Source: Nyssa sinensis
Lineage: Eukaryota; Streptophyta; Magnoliopsida; Cornales; Nyssaceae
Direction: 5' to 3'
Assembly: GCA_008638375.1 (NCBI GenBank)
Contig: CM018036.1
Coordinates: 11,036,328 to 11,100,327, forward strand
DNA length: 64,000 nucleotides
The stretch's first letter is position 1. Each line of letters starts with the position of its first letter. The position numbers were made by a program, and so were the translations under genes. This document shows, in pieces, positions 55,860 through 64,000 of the stretch. Under the pieces are notes generated by a model. The model was not told the DNA's origin, did not search any database, and saw only the letters and a list, made by a program, of their open reading frames with translations.

Positions 55860-57565
55860 GGAGGTTTTGCCTTCCAGTCTTGGCTAACGAACTCTCTCAG
55901 CCTGTCATTTCCTAATGAGATGCTTTATTTCTTACTTCAGAGCTCTGCACTACTCAGTCGTGTGCCTTTGCTATTTATGAGTCACAATACTTGTTTTGAT
56001 TCCTTAAGTCGGGATGACTTTTTAGTAGTTCTAGCAACCTCAGGTTTTCACAAGTCTGAATTTGTTAGAGTATATGGGTAAGAGAAGTATTCAGCGGGGT
56101 ATAAGTCTCATACCCTCTAGGGTTAGAGTTGTTCTAGGTTATGGGTGTTGTTATCTTGTCAAGACTTCTGGTCCTCTTCTTGTTGGCTTTGTTATCCATC
56201 TTCTGAACCTGCTCGTCCTTCTAAGTTTGTTCCTTAGCTTTTTGGAAGGAGGATTTATATCTTCAAGATTAATATACTTTCGTGCCCTTTCTATGAGTAC
56301 TGTCATATCGATAGGGGGATTCTTGGTTAGGGAATCTTGAAAGCGTCCAATCCCAAGGCCTGAAGTGATGGTGGCTACTAGGAAACTCGAACTACAATCG
56401 TTTATCTCTGTGAGTTTTGTATTAAAACGAGCTATGTACTCACGAAGTGATTCCCCCTTTTGCTTACTTCACAATCAGCAAGAACTTTGGCCTTTTTCTC
56501 AACTTTCTGCTTGTTAAGAAGCAGTTAAGGAATAGCCTACTGAACTCATAAAAATTGCTGATTGATTTCTAGGGAAGGTTGTGAAACCATTTAAGAGCTG
56601 TACCCTTCAGGTTAGTCATAAAAGTTCGACACATGAAGGCATTGGTAGCCTCGCACAGGGCCATTGTATGCTGATAATGAGATAGGTGATTCCCCGAGAT
56701 CTTTAGACCCATCATAGAGAGTGAATTTTGGGACAATAAATTTCTTGGGTCTCTCTTCTGTCATTATGGTAGAGGTGTACGATGTGGAGAATCTACCGAG
56801 CGATTTACTTAGCTCGTCTTGCTCTAGAGGGATGTGGAACTCTTTGGTTGAGACCGTCTGATCTTGAAAGTCCGCAATATCTTCTACCCTCTAAGGGGCT
56901 TTGAGTAGGACTTGTTACGTGATCAGTACTCGTTGTTGGTCTTATCCAGTGTTTCTATCCCTGGATTCACAGGGGAAATTTTTTTTGGCAATAGCAGAAG
57001 GATGCTGCTCTCACAAGATTGGTGGATCTGGGACCTCAAGAGGCTGAAGTCCTTGCTATACTGGATTGGCTCCAGAGACTATCGAGATGGGCATTCTTGT
57101 CGTGCTCTAGTAATAGACTGACAAGATGAAACGTCGGTATTCCTCTCTCTATAGTTATTGACGATTGAGGATCAGTCCTATATAGACGGTACCATAGGGG
57201 TGCACCGGTTGTATGTTAGGCAACTCCTCGTTATGAGATCATCCGCTTGTGGTGGTGGCGGGAGGTTGAGGTCCTTTGTGAACAACGTTAGTATGAGGAA
57301 GAGGATTGTTCCGTTGGTTCTGAGTCAGTGAAGCCAAAACTTGTGACATGGCTGTGAGTTATTCCTGCATCTGATCGGACTGCCATTAAATCCGATCAAG
57401 TTGCTATTACAAACGAACATGTGTTTGTTCCCTTCCTCTTCTAGCAAGAGACTGATTTTGAGGGTTTTGGGAGTTCTTTCTAGGAAGAAGGTTGGGAGCC
57501 ATTGGTTCTTTTAAGAAAAAGACAATAGGATTTTTTTGTTGATAAAAACTAATGAGAATGATCGT
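55860..57565 (-). pseudogene. Tat element gag (broken)
   Basis: Minus-strand codons near 56740-56260 read FTLYDGSKD, then LKGTALKWFHNLP, RKLRKRPKFLL, KGESLREYIARFN and ARKYINLEDI, with frame changes between. This is the Retrotrans_gag region of gypsy elements. The upstream part (56760-57480) has Gln/Arg/Pro-rich traces only. No zinc knuckle was recognised. Confidence 0.75.
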
Positions 57566-57591
57566 CGTTCCCACAGACAACGACAAACTGA

Positions 57592-58050
57592 TGTTACTCT
57601 TTTATGGTTTGAGGGCTTCTTGTTCTAAGCTACCTGTCAAGAACTCGAGATCAGAGGGTCACTAGGAAGGTTCCGGTGGTAGCCGCTCCGATGATAAAGT
57701 CAGTAAAGAAATCAGAGAATAAAAATTCAAGGAAGGAATTGAACATAAATTGAAAGCGTACTTTATGGCCTTATTTATAGGTTGTAGATATCTTAAGTTG
57801 AATAGGATTAGGAGTCATAAAAGTAAGGATTTGAGAAAATCCAAAGACAGTAGTTTCCACGTATGACTTTGTTTCCTTATTTTGAAATCAGTAACCTGTG
57901 GAAGGCGGTGATAAGTTCTGAACCCATTATCTTTGACCCTCGGTGCCTGGAAGACTTGAATGGAATAACCATCTGATGATCTGTACCCTAAAGAGCTTAT
58001 TGTAGACACATGTCATGCCCAGAACACAGTTGTCAGATTATGGTATATCA
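57592..58050 (-). repeat. Tat element 5' LTR
   Basis: 459 bp. On the plus strand it starts TGTTACTCTTTTATGG and ends GGTATATCA. It includes GGCCTTATTTATAGG near 57767-57781, whose complement CCTATAAATAAGGCC is the likely promoter TATA box on the minus strand. Confidence 0.92.
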
Positions 58051-58327
58051 TTTACCTAATTCAACAAGTTGAGTAAAGAAAATTTGAAATAAAAATTTCT
58101 TCTAGTAATAGAATTTACAAAAATTATAAACTAGTCATCATAAAAAAATTATCACTTCTTTTATAAGTAAACAAATAGCAAAAATGTGATTAATTTGAAA
58201 TAGAAATTTACTTCTAAAATTTATAAAATGCATAAGTTAGACATATAAAAAAAACTATTCACGTGTTTTATCAAACAATTTTCAACAACCACTTGCCTTA
58301 TTGTCTTTAGCCACAAAGTGCCATTAA
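58051..58327. other. Short AT-rich spacer
   Basis: No feature is recognised between the Tat element and the following MITE. Confidence 0.5.
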
Positions 58328-58681
58328 GAGTAACTCCAATAGTGGTTTTGGAAGGGGAGTCATCCCCTTTAACTACCAATATGGCTCCCCATTCATGTAC
58401 TGTTCATCCTCTAGGAAAGCATCCATCCTGGATCTAACCATGAATAGTGAGGATGTGAATGTAGATATAGATATTATGGGAAAGGGGATCCAAAGGTTAA
58501 TTAGAAGAAAGAGAAAAAGATAGATTAGTAGGAAGAGAGAGAAAAATATTAAATGGATGCTTCTTTGGATATCACTATTGAAATAATGTATAATACTGAA
58601 AATTATTAGTGTATGCATAAACATTGTAACAAAATCTAAATAATTTTTTTGAGTTAAGAAATAAATCCATTGGAGTTGTTC
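58328..58681. mobile_element. PIF/Harbinger-like (Tourist) MITE, 354 bp
   Basis: Ends GAGTAACTCCAATAG (left) and GAACAACTCCAATGG (right, reverse complement) match at 12 of 15 positions, and TAA flanks both sides (58325-58327 and 58682-58684). The ACTCCAAT(A/G)G end and TAA duplication fit Tourist-like elements. The interior is non-coding. Confidence 0.65.
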
Positions 58682-58827
58682 TAAGACACTAGGCAGTTAT
58701 CCTGATAACTGTCATTTTGTAGTTTGACAAAGAGATAGCCGCCTCGCATGACTAGTTATCATTGTTTGCCCAAAACAATCGCTTCTCTTGTTCCAACCCA
58801 CAACTGTCATTTAACCCCCCATTCCTT

Positions 58828-59818
58828 TGTAACGAACCACATCTACTCAGCACAATACTGTCTGCTTTGGGCCTCGGCCTACATGGCTTTAAAACGCGTT
58901 GTGCTAGTCAGAGGCGCAGCCTTACTTATGAATCCTTCACTTTTCCCTTCCCCAAGCGATATGGAATGGGTAGCGCCTCCATCCACCCCCTCTCACAGGC
59001 TCGACGTCCTCGTCGAAGGGTCCTCGTCGGGCGATCCCCCGAAGACACATTTTTCGGTTGGAGTCTAACTCTGATACCATCTGTAATGACCCGCATCCAC
59101 TCAGCACAATATTGTCCGCTTTGGGTCTCGGCTCGCATGACTTTAAAACGTGTTGTGCTAGTCAAAGGCGCAACCTTACTTATGAATCCTTCACCTTTCC
59201 CATCCCCACACGTTGTGAAGGATTCATAAGTAAAGTTGCGCCTCTGACTAGCACAACGCGTTTTAAAGCCGTGTGGGTCGAGGCCCAAAGTGGACAGTAT
59301 TGTACTGAGTGGATGCGGGTCATTACCGACGGTATCAAAGCTGGACTCCAGCCAGAAAGTGTGCCTTTGGGGGATCGCCCGACGAGGACGTCGAGCCTGC
59401 GTGAGGGGTGGATGGAGGCGCTGCCCATCCCACATCGCTTGGGGAAGAGAAATGTGAATGACTCATAAGTAAGGCTGCGCATCTAACTAGCACAACGCGT
59501 TTTAAAGCTGTGTGGGCCGAGGCCCAAAGCGGACAATATTGTGCTGAGTGGATGCGGGTCGTTACAAATGGTATCAGAGCTGGACCCTAGCCGGAAAGTG
59601 TGCCTTCGGGGGATCACCTGACGAGGACCCTTCGATGAGGACGTCGAGCCTGCATGGGGGTGGATGGAGGCGCTGCCCATCCCACATCGCTTGGGGAAGT
59701 GAAAGGTCAAGGATTCATAAGTAAGGCTGCGCCTCTGACTAGCATAACACATTTTAAAGTCGTGTGGGCCGAGGCCCAAAGCGGACAGTATTGTGCTAAG
59801 TGGATGCAGGTCATTACA
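58828..59818. mobile_element. Compound palindromic TRIM retrotransposon with five LTRs
   Basis: Five ~112-bp LTR copies are present. Two are in minus orientation (58828-58939, 59082-59193: TGTAA...CCTTCA as read on plus). Three are in plus orientation (59216-59327, 59455-59566, 59707-59818: TGAA/TCAA...TTACA). Three internal regions of about 130-142 bp lie between LTRs of like orientation. Each starts with a primer binding site for initiator tRNA-Met (GGTATCA(A/G)AGC; complement CTCTGATACCA at 59070-59080) and ends with a GGGGAAG-type purine tract. The two oppositely oriented halves meet at 59194-59215. The outer edges are flanked by a perfect 5-bp duplication TCCTT (58823-58827 and 59819-59823). 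No protein is encoded; frames up to 169 codons here are by-products of the palindrome. Confidence 0.9.
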
Positions 59819-59823
59819 TCCTT

Positions 59824-59941
59824 TATATAGCTATAATGTGCAAGTCGGCCATGTGTTAAAGCTCACACATTGAACCAAGGTCTGTGCAAAACAAGTTATT
59901 GCGCCAAACCATTCCCACATAGTTTGTGTTTGAACCATGAA
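59824..59941. other. Spacer between two LTR elements
   Basis: 118 bp of unassigned sequence; nothing recognised. Confidence 0.5.
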
Positions 59942-60472
59942 TGTAAGATGTAAAATCGCTCTGATACCAAATGTAAAATCCAAAAATTACTCTAATATCG
60001 ATAATTATACCAATTGTTGAACAAAAAAAAAAAAAAAACAAGAGAAGAAGTAAAGTGAACAAACTAATATTTTATTGAAGAAAACTCACATAACAACCCA
60101 CTCTCACAACAAGACCCTTGTGCCTACTGTTGTAGCAATCTCACCTCACATCTATTCAACCCACTACATTCTGTCATCTCTATATTTTGTTACCACTCAC
60201 CACACTTTTCTGTTATTTTTGTGGCTCATAACTCAATGTGATAAAGACCCACATATATATAATATTGACACTAAGTCCTATATTGATTATGACATCTAAT
60301 CCCATACAAACTAGTATATCCTATTTAACTATAATCAGAAAACTAACTCTTATTAGAATATTAATCTAACTCCAATTAGGACTACCCAAAAAGACTCCAA
60401 ATATTATTAGGACTCAGTAAACCAAATTAAGAAACTTCCTAAAATTTATGGGCTTAGTTTAATTGGCCAACA
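59942..60472 (-). repeat. 3' LTR of the non-autonomous element
   Basis: 531 bp. It differs from the other LTR by scattered substitutions and a longer poly-A run at about 60022-60039. It includes TATATATA near 60254-60261. Confidence 0.85.
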
Positions 60473-60760
60473 ATGCCTCCCTTAAACCAAGCTCGCCAAA
60501 GTAGATTCACCAACACCTTCATGAGCAAGAATCTTTAAAGCAATTTATGTCGCTGTAAGAAGCTTTTGCGACATCAATCTGGAACAATCATTTGTCTTCA
60601 TCTTCACATGTGGATGTGGTTGAATCTTGTACTTGGCATACAACTTCTTAGTTTATTCAGCATGATTAAAGAACAAATCTATGCTCATCCATTCAAAATC
60701 AAAATCAGTAAAACAATTGTCTGTGCCAATAATTTTATCATCATAATGCTTGTCAATATT

Positions 60761-61798
60761 TTAGAATATCAAAATCTTCCTTTCAAACAAAATCTGCACC
60801 AAGAAAATTATTAAGATCCAAACCAATATTGTAGTACGATAATAATTTATCAACGTCGATGAAATCACAAATTTCAGACAACATGGGCTTCTCAATCTAA
60901 AAAATTCTTGAAACTCTAAAAATTCTGCCTTCACAAAATCAACATGGCCTCGAATAATAAAATTCTCAATACCAATAAAATCAACCAACTCTAGATTAGA
61001 ACGTTTTTCAATCTCAGTATGTTTTGATTCCAAAGTGCTTGGCAAATCAAACAAAGTAGCAAGGCCAAAGTTTTCAAAATCTTCAACTACATCAATACCA
61101 CAACATGCAAAATTTTCTTCTTTCTCGACAATTAAATTCTCAAACTGAGTAGGCTGAAATAATTATTCAACATCTCTTAATTCACCAAAAATAATTTCTA
61201 ACAAATTCAAATTTTCATCACTATGAGCCAAAGTCAAACTTTCAACCATACAATTATTTTCATCTTCTTCAACTTCCAAAATATTTCTTTCCTCACAACT
61301 AATATTTTCTTCCTTAGAAATATTGAGGAAGTAGTCAATATCATATGAATTTAAATTCAACACATTCTACGAATCATCCCAAATTGGAATGAATTCTGAA
61401 AATAATTTTGAACCATCAATCTCTTTATTTTCATCAAGCTTATCTCTTTCAAAATCAACCACCCAATATCTGTTTATGGGAGGTTCATAATCGTTTTGCA
61501 GTTTATTTTTATATGCCGAAATAAAATCAAACCAAAACTTATGTGGTGGTGGATAGTTTTGTGTGTAAACAAAAGTATTCCAATGTGCCCAATGTATTGT
61601 CTTTCTTATTATCTGATAGAACCATTTAACTTTTTTCTGATAAAGTTCTTTTGATAAATGCTTCAATGCAATATCTAATACATTAAATACATTGCAAGCA
61701 TTAAGATATAGTGTAACATGATGTAACCACTAATCAATATTCTGACCACATACTCTTAAAATTTCAAACTTTTGTCCATTAGTTAAAACTTTCTCCAT
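60761..61798 (-). pseudogene. Unrecognised ~345-codon ORF of the non-autonomous element
   Basis: One reading frame runs from ATG at 61798 to a stop at 60761 with no frameshift, broken only by three nonsense codons: a TAG at a GAT-TAG-TGG site near 61733, a TAG near 61369 and a TAA near 61162. The N-terminal third is basic and aromatic (MEKVLTNGQKFEILRVCGQN; KHLSKELYQKKVKWFYQI; THWAH-type Trp/His cluster; YPPPHKFWFDFI). The rest is very acidic (SKEENISCEERNILEVEED). No known domain is recognised. The basic-then-acidic plan could suit a Gag-like or accessory protein, but that is a guess. AAACTCAG/GTACGT about 50 bp upstream is a good splice donor in the leader. Confidence 0.6.
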
Positions 61799-62254
61799 AA
61801 TTTCAAATCAACAAATTATTTAAATCACGTACCTGAGTTTGTCCAAAAATTGATCTCGATGTCCTTTTTTTTTTTTTTCCCTTCAATCTGATCAAGCTGG
61901 CCTCCCTATCGATTAAACCAGAATTACTTTTTTTTGCTTCACAAATATTTGTACCACCGCAAGATTATTTTTTTGATCCAAACAGCCGTCGAATTTCAAT
62001 CGAACAACTTTTCAACAAACCACTCAAGATCACAATCTTAAGTAAAACAAGAACTACAGTTCTCTGCAATAATCCAAGAACGAGACCAAACTTTGGTTTT
62101 CCACAGCTTCCCAAGATCAAGACAAGACTCTGATAAATTACCCCTAAGATCATAATTGGCTTTCCCAAGATCGAACTTGGCTCTAATAAGTTACCCCAAG
62201 ATCGTAGCTAGCTCTTCCAATAATCCCAATATCGTAATTGGCTTTGATACCAAA
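61799..62254 (-). other. Leader of the non-autonomous element with short degenerate repeats
   Basis: Contains the primer binding site complement (62241-62252) and, from 62100 to 62250, three to four degenerate ~45-bp units built on CCCAAGATC(G/A) and TAATTGGCTTT. No coding seen. Confidence 0.55.
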
Positions 62255-62776
62255 TGTAAGATGCAAAATCGCTCTGATACCAAATGTAAAATCCAAAAAT
62301 TATTCTAATACCAATAATTATACCAATTGTTGAATAAAAAAAATAAGAGAAGAAGTAAAGTGAACAAACTAATATTTTATTGAAGAAAACTCACATAACA
62401 ACCCACTCTCATAACAAGACCCTCACGCCTACTCTTGTGGCAATCTCACCTCACATCTACTCAGCCCACTGCATTCTGCCATCTCTACATTTTGCCACCA
62501 CTCACCACACTTTTCTATTATTTTTGTGGCTCACAACTCAATGTAACAAAGACCCATATATATATACTATTTACTCTAAGTTCTATATTGATTAGGACAT
62601 CCAATCTCATACAAACTAGTATATCTTATTTAACTATAATTAGAAACTAACTCTCATTAGAATATTAGTCCAACTACAATTAGGACTACCAAAAAAGACT
62701 CCAAATATTATTAGGACTCAATAAACCAAATTAAGAAACTTCTTAAAATTTATGAGCTTAGTTTAATTGGCCAACA
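62255..62776 (-). repeat. 5' LTR of the non-autonomous element
   Basis: 522 bp. On the minus strand it starts TGTTGGCCAATTAAAC and ends CATCTTACA, two bases before the primer binding site. Confidence 0.85.
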
Positions 62777-63533
62777 ATAAACCATCATAGTCCAACCATG
62801 GTGGTGCTTATCTTTGTTGCCATAAAGCCCATATAAGTCACTGGATCACTGAGCCACAAACTGCCTCATGGTCATGTCTTGTCTTCAATCGCCTCAAGTC
62901 ATGTAGTCATCCAACAGGCTTTACCAACCGAAGCCCAAGCCCATTTAGACTTGTCCACATATTCAGCCTTTCAAAAGCTTTCTTTTATTGAAGCCACGCC
63001 ACAAAAAGTCCTATGAGGTCTAACAAGCTATGCCCAACTCATGATTTGAAGGTGCCGCCTAGGTGTGCCACCACATTTGGGGTAGGAAGGGTGCCGCACA
63101 CCCCTGCCTACATATGTTAAAGTACAAATCCTAGCTCTGATAGCAGCATAAATACCTTTGTGCGACTTCTACCAAGCACCACTACCCCCTATATACGCTA
63201 AAGGAGGATTTGCTCATTTAACAGAAACAAACATCCTCTCATCCGAACTCTCTGAAAATTCCAAAATGCTACCAAGTCATGCCAAAATGCTAACAAGTCA
63301 TGCCTGTTTCACTTAGTAACCTTAAAATAAGGCATAATATGCCTCCCAAGCCCATGCCAACACTTGGTCAAGTCATGACATGCCTTCCATATCCATGACA
63401 ACACTCCTCCAATGGCATGCCAGCTAGGTCAACCAAGTTAAGGACTGACAGTTATCACCTTCTACCAAATCTACAAGGTTAATTTTGATGATTCTTTGTT
63501 TTCAGATCTGGCTGCAGTGAGCTTGGAGTGTTA
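62777..63533. other. Intergenic, nothing certain
   Basis: Moderately GC-rich compared with neighbours, with CATGCC/CAAGTCATG words repeated at 63270-63420, but no gene, terminal repeat or RNA feature is recognised. Confidence 0.4.
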
Positions 63534-64000
63534 GACCATCTCCAATGGTGACTCAAACTTAAACCCAAATTTCACTTAAAATTTGAGTGAATGGTGAATC
63601 TAAATTTGATGTTCTCCAATGGTCACTTAAGTTTTTACTCAAATCTTTTTTAAAAATTTTCACCTTATCCCAAAAGCTACTGTATGTCATTTCCCTTCAA
63701 AAATCATTTTTCCTCTTCTTTTTCCTTCTAAACCTCTTCTACTCTTAATTTTCATTCCCTCCCAAATTTTCCCACCAACTTTTTGTCTGTTATTTTAATT
63801 TCCACCCATTTTCTTCAAATTTCCCTCCAATTAATTTTGTCTAAATATTTTTTACATCCCTTCAAAACATTCCCTCCCAAATTGTTTTCCCTCCAAATTT
63901 TTTCTATAAATAAGTATACTTTTTCATCTAAAACTCATCTTCAACATTCTCAATAGAATGAATTCTTTAAAAACTTTTTTGCTTAGTTCGTTTTCATCAT
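63534..64000. mobile_element. Left part of a Tourist-like MITE, cut by the window edge
   Basis: GACCATCTCCAATGG after TTA (63531-63533) is a typical Tourist/Harbinger-type end. An internal echo, TTCTCCAATGGTCAC, lies at 63613-63627. The right end is outside the window, so the call rests on the one terminus. Confidence 0.4.

Larger units (their letters stand above)
48057..58050 (-). mobile_element. Full-length, decayed Tat-lineage Ty3/gypsy element, 10 kb
   Basis: Two LTRs (48057-48486 and 57592-58050) flank a minus-strand gag-pol. The polypurine tract (complement at 48491-48506, CTCCCCCCCTTCCCCC) abuts the left LTR, which is therefore the 3' LTR. Next to the right LTR the minus strand reads CGTTGTCTGTGGGAACGAC, a decayed form of the GGCGCCGTCTGTGGGAACGA string common after gypsy 5' LTRs. 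Minus-strand order: gag, protease, RT, RNase H, a second RNase H, integrase with zinc finger, core and C-terminal domain. Then come a ~63-bp tandem repeat array and an extra gene on the opposite strand. The double RNase H, the 3' tandem repeats and the antisense ORF are known Tat-lineage traits. Many stops make it inactive. No clean target duplication remains (flanks ACTAA / TTTAC). Confidence 0.92.
59942..62776 (-). mobile_element. Non-autonomous LTR retrotransposon with an unknown ORF, 2.8 kb
   Basis: LTRs at 59942-60472 (531 bp) and 62255-62776 (522 bp), TGTAAGATG...GGCCAACA on the plus strand. The primer binding site complement GCTTTGATACCA at 62241-62252 abuts the right LTR, so the element runs on the minus strand. 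The complement of TTTAAGGGAGGCAT next to the left LTR (60473-60486) is the polypurine tract. Flanks ATGAA (59937-59941) and ATAAA (62777-62781) are a 5-bp duplication with one change. The 1.78-kb interior has no protease, RT or integrase, so it must have moved using another element's enzymes. Confidence 0.85.

Noticed and set aside
58748..59779. Several overlapping frames of 98-169 codons on both strands
   Set aside because: They read through LTR copies of the compound TRIM. Opposite orientation copies give look-alike translations on both strands, and no known protein is involved.
62241..62284. GCTTTGATACCA / GCTCTGATACCA resembling tRNA 3' ends
   Set aside because: These are primer-binding-site complements of LTR elements; no cloverleaf or A/B boxes are present. 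The same applies at 14305, 59070 and 59569.
60075..62650. Duplicate frames of 71-74 codons at 60075 and 62380-62650
   Set aside because: They are translations of the two LTR copies of the non-autonomous element, not genes.

Overview
The window is plant nuclear DNA, almost certainly from a eudicot and probably a woody rosid. I infer this from GT-AG introns, plant-only gene families (RWP-RK/RKD, DYW-type pentatricopeptide repeat protein, EMB514/DOMINO1-like protein, plastid NAD-malate dehydrogenase) and a dense load of plant retrotransposons and MITEs. The species cannot be told from the sequence alone. Only four gene structures look functional. They are the last exon of an EMB514-like gene (3883-4233, +), a four-exon RKD gene (6269-7377, +), an intronless PPR-DYW gene (22085-24046, +), and an intronless-CDS plastid NAD-MDH gene (41067-42305, -) whose 5'UTR intron and promoter reach to about 44.9 kb. 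The PPR and MDH genes are neighbours in Arabidopsis too (At3g47530 and At3g47520), so the 22-45 kb part keeps an old gene order.

Layout. 0-4.2 kb: the EMB514-like terminal exon, behind a long intron invaded by a LINE. 6.2-7.4 kb: RKD gene. 9-22 kb: a transposon nest. A degenerate RTE-type LINE lies next to an L1-type LINE. The L1-type LINE is split by a purine-rich MITE-like element, which itself holds a complete but dead Ty1/copia element (13917-20595, TSD TGTTA) and a solo LTR of a Tat-type family. 22-24 kb: PPR gene. 27.6-35.3 kb: three hAT-like non-autonomous elements with 8-bp target duplications, an orphan last exon of a zeta-class GST, a truncated plus-strand LINE and a broken LRR receptor-like-protein gene. 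37-40.2 kb: a probable hAT-type remnant with AGCTCG-rich ends. 41-45 kb: plastid MDH. 48.06-58.05 kb: a full-length, decayed Tat-lineage Ty3/gypsy element on the minus strand, with two RNase H domains, a 63-bp tandem repeat array and an extra ORF on the opposite strand. 58.8-59.8 kb: a compound palindromic TRIM made of five ~112-bp LTRs inside one TCCTT target duplication. 59.9-62.8 kb: a non-autonomous LTR element with an unrecognised ~345-codon frame. 63.5 kb to the end: the start of another MITE.

The most notable structures are the compound TRIM, the Tat element with its antisense gene, and the non-autonomous LTR element with the unknown ORF. All element boundaries were read by eye from TG...CA ends, primer binding sites, polypurine tracts and target-site duplications. 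Protein family calls rest on motif recognition, not on database searches.
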